A stretch of DNA of 28,847 bases from Folioceros fuciformis (Eukaryota; Anthocerotophyta; Anthocerotopsida; Anthocerotales): the NCBI GenBank assembly GCA_049999805.1, contig JBNGIO010004659.1, positions 1-28,847 on the forward strand, given 5' to 3'. Position 1 is the stretch's first letter. Every line of letters begins with the position of its first letter. The notes below the pieces were generated by a model, which worked only from the letters and a program-made list of their open reading frames with translations, did not search any database and had not been told where the DNA came from. Made by a program: the position numbers and the translations under genes. This document shows, in pieces, positions 20,401 through 28,847 of the stretch.

Positions 20401-21311
20401 ACAATGTGGAATTTCCCATCTGAGGCAACTACAGATGACCTAAGACAGGATACAGATGGCGGCACTAATTCCACTTCATCGGGGAGTTTCTGTCTGGATG
20501 GCTTTCACCTAGGAAATATGTCAGATGTCGAGGTGCAAAACTGTTGGCAGCAGTTGAATCTCGGGGATCTGGAACAAAAGGGACTTGTCTCCAAGGTTAG
20601 TGTCGTTGTGTATCAGTATTATGTACCCCAGACCTGGCATCTTAGTTCCAACCCCATTGCATTTTTTAGTGCTCCTACTTTGGTCATCTGACGTCCCTAT
20701 TTATCACACTAGGCTGGTTATCAGATTACTCTCATGGCTCCTCATAAGGAGATGCTCTCACTTTTAATGCGAAAGCCGCAAGTAGCAGACGACAGCCAGA
20801 AGCCCCCGTCTCTTTTCTATCAAGCCACGTCTTCATGGCTTTGCTACCTTCTGCGGGAAGCTCTGCTTTGGCGCTTGACGCAATGCAAGAGGGAACATAA
20901 GCCAGAAAATAGTCCTCCTATTGATCAGAAGAGGCTGAAAATGAAAGGAGGTAAGCTAGTCGGAGTGCTTCCAGGAACTGCAGCAGAGCAACGAGGACTT
21001 GATCCGAAGCTGGAGCAGAGAAAAAATCTGGTTGACATCCTTGGTGATCGGGCTCAAGCGGTTGCAACACAATGGAAGAAGATTTTTGTCGACAATACAC
21101 CAGAGAGTGCAGGTGCCCTCCACTTTGAAAATCACGTCGCAATACTCTGCTCATCTTACAGCCTCTGCCCAATGTTTCTCACCACTGTTTGTCTGCAGAT
21201 CTGGTGACACCTGTGTTGATACAAACTCAGGAAATTGTTAAAGACCTGGTGAGAACTCACAAGGAGCATCGTGAAGATCCTGCCTCGAATCCCTTTGGTT
21301 ACGATCACTGA
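17422..21311 (+). CDS. Putative Fanconi anaemia core protein, FAAP100/FANCB-like
   Basis: Eight exons fit: 17422-17577, 17654-17838, 17940-18300, 18403-18664, 18753-19453, 19510-20595, 20713-21112 and 21199-21311, in consistent phase (3,264 nt, 1,087 aa). The N-terminal half reads as beta-propeller blades (LVHVFQDGVLQ, SLLVITADGSVFLIKM, GDDHGKVSIYAVPNL, MLIVGQSGTVLAL, PLVVLTTRGRLIGLEVL). A helical segment follows (LQNLLQAVADTARHTDAIRN then RSRAINLAINELAASL, about 567-600), then a beta-sandwich-like part (VCVDLQNLSDYALSSYWTL, LSPVTVSVFLCHL) and a helical C-terminus ending PFGYDH. This order and the helical motif recall vertebrate FAAP100, a scaffold of the FANCB-FANCL-FAAP100 module that ubiquitinates FANCD2-FANCI at interstrand crosslinks. 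The assignment is from remembered patterns. Another propeller scaffold (FANCB itself or an unrelated one) remains possible. Some weak sites (GTAAGT at 20313; the AAG acceptor at 18402) leave room for other splice forms. No signal peptide or membrane segment is seen. Confidence 0.5.
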
Positions 21312-21480
21312 ACTCTTGATAGCCATACGTCCTGCAAACCCTTTCTCCTTTACTGATCTTCAGGGGGATCCCACCTCTAGCTGGTGAATCTGCAGGAAGA
21401 AACCATCACTTGTGACCACATACTGGTAGGTACGTGTGGTTCTACTTTCATATTTCAAAACAGGCTACTTATGGCCCTGC

Positions 21481-24477
21481 TTAAGTCCCGGTGTGCTTCT
21501 TACTGACAACCAGAAAACTATGCACACGTCCGTCAAAGTCTGTCCACCAGCTCTGACCTGGCTGCTTCCTAGCCCCCAGTGTTTTTCTAATGTTCTGCAT
21601 CTCCTTTGCCTGTTCCCACATTTGGGCACCAGCATAGATGTTAGACATCAAGACATATGCTGCAGCATCCTTGTTGTCCAGCTTCACAGCTTCATCGAAT
21701 GCTTGACGTCCCACATCCACGTTGTTCCACTTACTGCAAGCACCCAGCAAAGTACTCCAAACTGCGCCATCGCGCATCACAGGCATTGCCTTTATCAAAT
21801 CTAATGCCTCGTGCAGCTCTCCTGCCCTACCTAGGATATCCACCATGCATGTGAGGTGGTCTGCAGTGGGAGTGATGCCATGATGCTTACTCATACCCTC
21901 AAAGTACTCTCGCCCCTTGTTCAAGAGACCCGCATGACTGCATGCTGTTAGTATACTAACGAATGTAATGCCAACTGGCTGTGTACCATCCTCTCGCATT
22001 CTTTCGACGAGGTCAAACACAGCATCACTGTCCCCTTGACAAGTATAGCCTGCAATCAGCGCGTTCCAGGCGACAACATCTCTATCCGGCAACGCGTCGA
22101 ACACTTGCTGTGCATCGACCATGCTCCCGGACTTTCCGTACATGGTTATCAGACTGTGGGCAAGAACCACATCCGTTTGAAATCCATGTTCAACAATCTG
22201 TGCGTGTAATTGCCTTCCTAGATTCAAGGCTGCCACATTCGCACATGCCTGAATGAGGGATACGAATGTCACAGAATTCGGTACTGTGCTGCCGTCTTTC
22301 TGCATCGCTTTGTAAAGGCCAAGGGCTTCCTGCCCCATGCCCTGCTGGGAATATCCCGTTATCATGGAGTTCCAAGTCACAATGTCCTTTTCACCCATCC
22401 CGTCGAACACACTCTGAGCATCTTCCAAGCTGCCACACTTTGCATACATGTTCACCAAACTGCTGCCTATAAACACATCAGATTCGTGTCCTCCCTCCCT
22501 AATCTGCTTATGAATCTGCCTCCCTTCCTCCAAAGCATCGGTGCCTATACTTGCACATGCCTGCAGAAGGCAGACAAATGTCCCAGAATTGGGTTCACCT
22601 GTACCATCTTCTAGCATAGCACTATATAAACACAAAGCTTCCTGCCCCCTGCCCTGCTGGGAATATCCTGCTATCAAGGTGTTCCATGTGACCACATCCT
22701 TTTGATCAAGCCCGTCAAACACCATCTGAGCATCTTCCAAGCAGCCGCACTTGGCATACATGTTCACCAAACTACTCCCAACAAACACATCAGCCTGATG
22801 TCCTTGTCCTCTTACCAGCGTATGCAGCTGCTTCCCTAGCTCCAAGGCTGGGGTGCCCACATGGGAACATGCCTGCAGGAGGCACGCAAATGTCACGGAG
22901 TTGGGTATAGCGATGCCCTCCTGCTGCATAGCACTGTACAGTCGGAGGGCTTCCTGCCCCATGCCCTGTTGAGAGTACCCCGATATTAGAGCAGTCCATG
23001 TCACCACCTCTTTTTGACAAAGTCCATCGAATACTCTCTGAGCATCTTCCATGCTGCCACACTTTGCATACATATTCACCAAACTGCTAGCAACAAACGC
23101 ATCAGCTTCATGCCCACGTTCTCTTATTTGAGAATGGAGTTGCTTCCCTGTTTCCATAGATGGGATGCCAACACTCGCACATGCCTGCAGGAGGCAGGCA
23201 AATGTCACAGAATTGGGTACAGCAATGCCCTCTTCTTGCATAACCTTGTAAAGACTAAGCGCTTCCTTGCCCATGCCCTGCCGGGAATACCCTGCAATTA
23301 GAGCAGTCCATGTCACCACCCCTTTTCGATCCAGTCCATCAAACACTTTTTGAGCATCGGCCAAGCTGCCACACTTTGCATACATATTCACCAAACTGCC
23401 ACCTACAAACACATCGGCTTGACATCCTTGTTTTCTGATTTGCGCATGAAGCTGCCTTCCCTTCTCTAACGCGGGGGTACCAACTCTTGAACATGCCTGT
23501 AGGAGGCACACAAACGTCACAGTATCAGGCACAGCGCTACCTTCTTCTTGCATAGCACTGTAAAGAGAAAGAGCTTCCTGCCCCATACCCTGCTGGGAAT
23601 ACCCAGCTATCATGGCATTCCACGTCACAGCATCTTTTCGCTCAAGTCCGTCAAACACCCTCTGGGCATCTTCCAAGCTTCCACATTTGGCGTACATGTT
23701 CACCAAACTATTACAAACAAACAAATCAGGCTCAACGCCGCTGGCCAATATGTCAGCATGCACTTGCTGCCCTGTTTTCAAGTCTAAGCCCCTAGCACAA
23801 GCCTGAAGCGCTGCCACAAATACATGGCCGTCCGGTTTCACCTTCGACATGCACATCCGATGATACAGGCGTATGGCATCTCGGTCTTGTCCATGTTTGA
23901 TATGCGCAGTTATGATGGCAGACCAAGTAAACGCATCTGGTTTGCAAATCACGTCAAACACATCCATCGCGTCTTGCAACCTGCCTTGAGATGCATACAT
24001 CCGCAAGATGTGGAAGCCCAGGAACGTATCTGACTCGTACCTCTTCTTCACCGTCACAGCATGAACCCGACGACCCAGAACCAGATCCTTCTTCACCACA
24101 CATTTATTCAGGACACTGTAAAGGAGAGATTTGGAAATGGACCCCTCTGTCTGCAGCAGAACTCCCAATGCCTCAACAGCCTCACTCACATAACCCTGTT
24201 CACATAGCTTGCTCACGGTTTCAGCAGTTAAGGCTTTATCGTGACCTACAGGCTTGGCTTCGCTGGAGGATGTCTTCCGGGCACTAGTGGTGCACTTGGC
24301 AACTTCAATGTTTGCTAACGCTTGCGTCCTTGAAGTCGGGCGAGCGGATCCGCTCCCCAGAACACTAGTTAAGCCAGCAATCTGTTGGGTCCACGAAGCC
24401 TGTCTCCCCAACGGATCCTTTTGCCCTTTGAATGACTCAATCGCCCCACTACAGACAGCCATTGCTTGTATGAGCAC
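21481..24477 (-). CDS. PLS-class pentatricopeptide repeat protein, E type (no DYW)
   Basis: A single intronless frame of 998 aa starts at 24477. The first 85 or so residues are Ser/Ala/Thr-rich with few repeats, compatible with an organelle transit peptide. From about residue 85 it is PPR throughout, with the classic SLVNMYAKCGSLEDAQ, VFDGL, VTWNAMIAGYSQQG, EALSLYSAMQ and VTFVCLLQACS segments. Residues 257-774 are five near-identical P-L-S triplets of 104, 104, 104, 104 and 102 residues. The end has ITPTADHLTCMVDILGRAG, VWSTLLGACSKWNNVDVGRQ, AAAYVLMSNIYAGAQMWEQA and the PG-box PGQSWWTDFDGRVHSFLV, i.e. an E domain, then a stop; there is no DYW deaminase. Such proteins bind specific mitochondrial or plastid RNA sites and recruit an editing deaminase in trans, or take part in processing. 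The gene is convergent with the FAAP100-like gene; 169 bp separate the stop codons. Confidence 0.95.
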   Translation of the reverse strand: MLIQAMAVCSGAIESFKGQKDPLGRQASWTQQIAGLTSVLGSGSARPTSRTQALANIEVAKCTTSARKTSSSEAKPVGHDKALTAETVSKLCEQGYVSEAVEALGVLLQTEGSISKSLLYSVLNKCVVKKDLVLGRRVHAVTVKKRYESDTFLGFHILRMYASQGRLQDAMDVFDVICKPDAFTWSAIITAHIKHGQDRDAIRLYHRMCMSKVKPDGHVFVAALQACARGLDLKTGQQVHADILASGVEPDLFVCNSLVNMYAKCGSLEDAQRVFDGLERKDAVTWNAMIAGYSQQGMGQEALSLYSAMQEEGSAVPDTVTFVCLLQACSRVGTPALEKGRQLHAQIRKQGCQADVFVGGSLVNMYAKCGSLADAQKVFDGLDRKGVVTWTALIAGYSRQGMGKEALSLYKVMQEEGIAVPNSVTFACLLQACASVGIPSMETGKQLHSQIRERGHEADAFVASSLVNMYAKCGSMEDAQRVFDGLCQKEVVTWTALISGYSQQGMGQEALRLYSAMQQEGIAIPNSVTFACLLQACSHVGTPALELGKQLHTLVRGQGHQADVFVGSSLVNMYAKCGCLEDAQMVFDGLDQKDVVTWNTLIAGYSQQGRGQEALCLYSAMLEDGTGEPNSGTFVCLLQACASIGTDALEEGRQIHKQIREGGHESDVFIGSSLVNMYAKCGSLEDAQSVFDGMGEKDIVTWNSMITGYSQQGMGQEALGLYKAMQKDGSTVPNSVTFVSLIQACANVAALNLGRQLHAQIVEHGFQTDVVLAHSLITMYGKSGSMVDAQQVFDALPDRDVVAWNALIAGYTCQGDSDAVFDLVERMREDGTQPVGITFVSILTACSHAGLLNKGREYFEGMSKHHGITPTADHLTCMVDILGRAGELHEALDLIKAMPVMRDGAVWSTLLGACSKWNNVDVGRQAFDEAVKLDNKDAAAYVLMSNIYAGAQMWEQAKEMQNIRKTLGARKQPGQSWWTDFDGRVHSFLVVSKKHTGT
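22156..23709. repeat. Five tandem 312-bp PPR-triplet repeats
   Basis: The anchor for SLVNMYAKCG recurs at 23709, 23397, 23085, 22773 and 22461 on the minus strand, exactly 312 bp apart. The fifth unit is 306 bp long before the diverged SLITMYGKSG unit. The exact spacing and high similarity indicate recent amplification of whole P-L-S triplets by unequal exchange or gene conversion. Confidence 0.92.
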
Positions 24478-25630
24478 GAGCTGAGCCTACGAAGCAACAG
24501 TCAAGCCACCCACTCGTTTCCTCCAAATCTGCCCTCAGAAGAAAGCGACGAGGGATCCATCAGTGAACAACAGAAGGAAAATAAGGAAGCCTCACTCACA
24601 TTGCATACATAGCTTGTTTGTAGACTGGTATGGCGCAACTTCTCCCAAGCTACTGGTAAGACACTCAAAGGCCCCTAATGGGCTACATTATTCAGTCTAT
24701 CATACCTGAAATCACCTTCGTTTGGGTATAAGCTCAGGTGAGCTCTTATCATATTCCAAATCACAGCTGGCTTACCGACATGATTACACATTTATCGATG
24801 CCCGAGAAACATGTACAAAGGTCAGAGCCTGCGAAGCGGATGTGTGCAGCCTGAACATGAGCAAACTGTCTTAGATATCGTCTGGGAAACGCAAAAGGAG
24901 GGAACGTGCCGAGACATGTTCTCATTTGTGAGCAGCTCGGAGGCCTATATCAACCTCGAGCAGCCCTGCTGCATAGTGCCTGTGGATCCCTGGAGAAAGC
25001 ACGTGCGGCTTTCTACGGACTGCCAGTTAAGTGCAGAGTCTGAGTCTTGTCATGTCTCATGTCATGTACTTGAATCTTGAGAGGCTGTGAATGAAGATGC
25101 TGGCGATGCCCTTCAACGTTCCTAATGCCCAAGGAGGTTCTATCCTAGCGAACCGATTTGTAATCTGTATCCTTCAACTCTCGTCTAGCATCATATAGCT
25201 GCCCGAGCTTTAGGAAAGCAGATTCATGTTTAGCTTATCGTAGGCAGACATCGGTGTGATGGGACGGTGCTAGCTATGCAGTTATCATGTCTTTCAAGAG
25301 TGGGGGACTTTTGAGGTTGCAACCACGATATTGACAACAGGCAAATAAATGGTAGCAGATTCAGTATCCTGGACAAATGGACACTGTGGTTACAGGCCGG
25401 TGTCGCACTATATAGACAAATCGACTGTGCCCCCTAACCCCCTCGGACTAGGGTTCCGTCGATGGGGCTGCACCGTGTGCCCATGTGCACAACGCATGGT
25501 GGTAACTGTCAATGACATGAAGTGCTTTGGGCATTGGATCCCGTGTGGGCTTTGGTGCGCGGTTCCTTTTCTTTTGTGGTAGATGAATTTTTTTCATCTT
25601 TTCTTCTTCAATAGTATATTTTTAAATTAA
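24478..25630. other. PPR upstream region, no supported gene
   Basis: Immediately upstream of the PPR start on the minus strand, so it should contain its leader and promoter. An 89-codon plus-strand frame at 24811-25080 shows no domain, signal peptide or splice context and is not called. Confidence 0.4.
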
Positions 25631-25790
25631 ATGCTCCCGTGATATGATTATATATTTTTCCCAATTTTAAAAAAAATTATTGCTCTCATTATATGAATTA
25701 CTTTTGATTATATGTTTTTTCCAATTCTAATAAATTTTTAAATTCATTGCTCTCATTATATGAATCACTTTTGATTACATATTTTTCCTC
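25631..25790. repeat. AT-rich tandem repeat, about three copies
   Basis: Copies beginning ATTGCTCTCATTATATGAAT at 25679 and 25746 (67-bp offset) continue with ACTTTTGATTA or a variant of it. A shorter, more diverged copy (ATGCTCCCGTGATATGATTA) starts at 25631. The block is typical of decaying intergenic DNA. Confidence 0.75.
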
Positions 25791-25950
25791 TTCCTTTTCC
25801 CCATTGTGGTGTTGTTGTTGCAAAAGATTACCACATCACTTATTATGGGTCCTCAACCACTACTTTCATCGAAAATAACCTTTGTGAAAAGCTATAGTGC
25901 TCTACTTCACAAGGACTTCAATCAAAGATCGTGGGGGGCTCAGCCTCAAA

Positions 25951-26016
25951 GTTTGGGCACGTAAAGCCACTACGGACCCTTTAAATTTGGGCACAGAGGG
26001 CCACTACGCACCCTTT
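25951..26016. repeat. Imperfect 32-bp tandem duplication, period 34
   Basis: GTTTGGGCACGTAAAGCCAC (25951) and ATTTGGGCACAGAGGGCCAC (25985) each continue TACGGACCCTTT or TACGCACCCTTT. No role is apparent. Confidence 0.7.
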
Positions 26017-28361
26017 TAGTGTCTTCGCAATGGCTTCATGAATAAGTGGACCACCTTTTGGGCATATATGTGGGCCATTTTAGTCACTCCCTTTAAGAGA
26101 CCTGAAGCTGCATATGCATTTCAACTAATCTTTCCAAGCACAAACTATTTAAGTGGATAAATAGTGTTCGAGAATAGAATGCCTTGCACACAATAACATC
26201 CTCCTACTTGAATACTTCGTACGACATGTTTGATTTATGTACTTAAGTATTGAATAAATGGAAAGCTTCTTCACAGGAGCTTGCTTATTTGCTAAAGATG
26301 TCTTCAAATGTTTGTGAAAAGTATATGTATATGAATATATTCTTTATATATTGTTTGATGATAGATCGTCGTTGTCAATTTATTTGCTCTGATAATTGAA
26401 CAATGATCTTTGCTAATAAAACGTAAAAATATTTAAATTAAATACAATGCCATAAGTTTTGTATGTACATGAAATATAATACCAAAAAAATTTATATGTA
26501 CATTTTTGCTACTTAGTGAACCAGAATGTGCACCCCTACACATAATAATGGTATGCAACATAGTAATTTGACAAAATAAGAAATAAACAGTATTGAAGGC
26601 TATTAATATCATCTTAATAAAAAAAACATATTATGATATCATCGCTCTTGGTTTGTTTGGTTTTTCTTGGAGAAAAGGCTACATCTTGACCAACACTAAT
26701 TGGAAAGTAGCCTCTTCCTCGTTTATGATGATTTTATGAGACAACATTTGTAGGGTTGTGTTGTTTCCTCTTGCATAGGTCAACGTGAAGATGTTGCATG
26801 TCGAAACTAGTCAGCAGTAAGAGAAAGTCAAAGTGTTGTAAAAAAGGATTGGTGAACCTATCGTGCATTTTTGTTGCATAGGTGTCATGGGAAGTTCCCA
26901 TCAACAGGATCATGTTTTCTACACTAGCTATGTTTGGCTCTTACTTCCGGTCCACAATTAATCAAACCCCTAAGGATGTTTGTGATTACGATGTTTATCA
27001 TTATCAATTCTAAAAACCGCTAGGATATGTATGATCGCTCATCATAAGTGAACATCAAGAAATCCAATCCACATATGCTTCCTACAACTCCCTTTAACTG
27101 GTGGGTGTTGTTGTCTTGTCTTAAAAGCCACCTCTCGGATCTCGCGAATCCATCTTGCCTTTGAGCTCGCTTAACTACCCCTTATCCTATACAGCACGTC
27201 GTGTTACTGTCTTTTACCAGCACCCTATGACCAGCTCATGTGCTTATGCTCGTCATTTGCATGCCCATCATGTGCAAGCAACCATTTCCACACACACACC
27301 TTATTGCTTTTACTTACAACTTTATGCCACGACAAACCCCACAATTCGAATGTATGTACGTACATTTGTGATGTATTGGATGCGTACTCTAACTTGTGCA
27401 ACGGCTTCCAAGTGACATGACATAGGAGTTGGAGACTTGGAGGTAAAGGACAACGCAATGACTGTGTTGGTGAATTCACACTTAGCAGAAAGTGAGCTCT
27501 TTATTCGATTAAGGCAACGTGGAAAATGTACAATTGTTGGAGTTCCTGCGCTGGTGCGGGCCATATCCTTGACCACAGCCGCTGCTACCATCTACTCAGC
27601 CACCATGAACATCCATTGCAATTGTGTGGAACCCCTATGGCCCTAAAACAACCTATTGATCGGATACCCTATTTAGGTGCTCATATAAAAGTGCAATCGG
27701 GTTGCTTTTGACCTAATAAGTACAATGGCGTTGTTGTTGACACTAGCCAACGATCCAATGGTGTGCTGGACCTTCACCTTGCCTTCATCAGCACCTATGA
27801 GGGATCACAGGCCTGGATTTTTGGTTTCAGAGGTAAGGTGGATCGAGGTGCCAAGCTAGGTGCAAACTAAAAGATGACCAACTAGTAAGAACAACAAGAG
27901 GCATTACCAAGAGGGATTGCAAGGCCAAGTACCTGTTGAGTCATGGCGTTGGTGTTAGGTGGAGACAAGGGGACCTGAGCCAGCAATGGAGCTAGGCATT
28001 CCATGCACTTGTGTGTTTATATGTTGGGCAAAGAGAGGTGTATCAGTCTAATTTCGTGGTTAATGGCATGGACAGTTTGTGTGCCAGCTAGCCTTGCCAC
28101 CACAATAATGTTGGTGGGCTTGCGTGTGTTGAGAAATCAACGGGTTCATTCATGCAGCTGTGTCTAAGAGCCATAGGCATCTTTTCAGTTTAGCATTACA
28201 AAAAGCCTTTTAGGCGGCTAAGATTATGGGTCGTCAAAGACATTGTCGGCGTGCAACAATAAGTGTGCTGTAAGGGTCACCTTGGTAATCACTATGTGCC
28301 CGCTCACGCAAGTATGGACAGTATTTGTCAGCTCATTGATTCGTGTTCACTAAATAGTGAT
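26017..28361. other. AT-rich intergenic DNA without supported genes
   Basis: Short frames occur around 27155-27711 on both strands, but none has a recognisable domain or repeat-free splice structure. The composition and scattered simple sequence suggest old transposon debris. I see no reverse transcriptase, integrase or transposase motif. Confidence 0.4.
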
Positions 28362-28413
28362 ATACATACATACCCATACATGGTATATATGTATGTATGT
28401 ATGTGTATATATA
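28362..28413. repeat. Hairpin-forming ATAC/GTAT microsatellite
   Basis: ATACATACATAC (28362-28373) and GTATGTATGTAT (28391-28402) are perfect reverse complements separated by 17 nt, followed by GTGTATATATA, which also reads as a TATA-like element. Strand-switched microsatellites of this kind arise from simple-repeat inversion or template switching. Confidence 0.85.
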
Positions 28414-28515
28414 CAAGCCATTTGGCTTGCCAATTGCCTCTTATGAGGACTCACACACTCATTAACCTTGGCTTATGTATGAGATGAGAGGGAGACCTTG
28501 GATCACGTAGAGTGC

Positions 28516-28527
28516 TAGTATCAGAGC
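28516..28527 (+). promoter_or_regulatory. Possible LTR-retrotransposon primer-binding site
   Basis: TAGTATCAGAGC differs at one base from TGGTATCAGAGC, the initiator-Met-tRNA primer-binding site common in plant Copia and Gypsy elements. The TATA-like run about 110 bp upstream fits a 5' LTR ending just before it. No second LTR or polyprotein is inside the window, so the call is weak. Confidence 0.3.
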
Positions 28528-28618
28528 ACTCATAAAGCTATAATTCACATTCATGGAGTTACAAACATGGGCTTGGTGTGGCTACAGGCACTCACCCAAT
28601 ATCAAAAATTCAGCCCGT

Positions 28619-28722
28619 AGATCTTGTCATAGCACTGTTAATTTTCTTGCTCATCATCAAGTTATNNNNNNNNNNAGATCTTGTCATAGCACTGTTAATT
28701 TTCTTGCTCATCATCAAGTTAT
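28619..28722. other. Assembly gap with duplicated 47-bp flanks
   Basis: Bases 28619-28665 and 28676-28722 are identical and flank exactly ten Ns (28666-28675). As at 1029-1106, this looks like an unmerged contig overlap, not a real duplication. Confidence 0.9.
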
Positions 28723-28847
28723 CAGCAATACACGAATCAATGCATCACATTAGAACAATTAGCAGGAATGTCCCAAGCACACCAAGCAAGTGGACATCCT
28801 GGCTTGCTGTACACACTCAGGGCAAGCTACTGGTGGGGCAGCCCCTC

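Noticed and set aside
24811-25080. 89-codon plus-strand gene
   Set aside because: No recognisable domain, signal peptide or exon structure; the length is within chance expectation.
27437-27646. Possible Alba-like small protein
   Set aside because: The resemblance is limited to a few alanine- and valine-rich residues; there is no conserved motif and no splice or start support.

Overview
The window looks like nuclear DNA of a land plant, most likely a seed-free one (fern, lycophyte or bryophyte). The reasons are long intron-containing genes with GT/AG junctions, a CRINKLY4-type receptor kinase, a long intronless PLS-class PPR gene made of near-identical repeat blocks, and AT-rich, repeat-littered spacers with signs of LTR-element debris. 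Species-level placement is inference. Three runs of N (1063-1072, 16271-16370, 28666-28675) show that this is a draft assembly. The two 10-N gaps are flanked by identical 34-bp and 47-bp sequences and look like unmerged contig overlaps.

Layout. 707-1692 (-): a GC-rich, intronless zeta-class glutathione transferase / maleylacetoacetate isomerase-like gene, cut by an artefactual gap. About 1980-5187 (-): AT-rich exons of an unrecognised, Ser/Glu-rich gene or genes, full of internal repeats at several scales. 5847-6206 (-): an unrecognised ORF. 6361-10264 (-): a seven-exon CRINKLY4-like receptor kinase (1,083 aa in my model; all splice phases agree). 10265-12827: a non-coding head-to-head spacer. 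12828-16749 (+): the most notable gene, an at least six-exon receptor-like protein in which a secreted EXORDIUM/PHI-1 domain is followed by two CUB-like domains, a transmembrane helix and a degenerate (pseudo)kinase. 17422-21311 (+): an eight-exon gene that I read as a plant FAAP100/FANCB-like Fanconi core protein. 21481-24477 (-): a 998-aa E-type PPR protein. 24478-28847: no convincing gene; AT-rich spacer with short tandem repeats, a TATG/CATA hairpin microsatellite and a possible LTR primer-binding site near the right edge.

How the genes may relate. The two receptor genes are divergent neighbours with about 2.6 kb between their starts. One encodes a kinase with every catalytic motif; the other encodes a kinase domain lacking DFG and lacking a recognisable GTxGYxDPEY segment in frame. 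This arrangement suggests, but does not prove, a co-regulated active-kinase/pseudokinase pair sensing the cell wall or apoplast. The FAAP100-like gene (DNA repair) and the PPR gene (organelle RNA editing or processing) are convergent, with 169 bp between stop codons, and have no evident functional link to the receptors.

The candidate undescribed system is the EXORDIUM-CUB-CUB-TM-pseudokinase protein. The fusion rests on consistent splice phases, on the absence of any start codon for the CUB part (in-frame stop at 14124 before its acceptor), and on matching domain boundaries. It has not been tested against transcripts.
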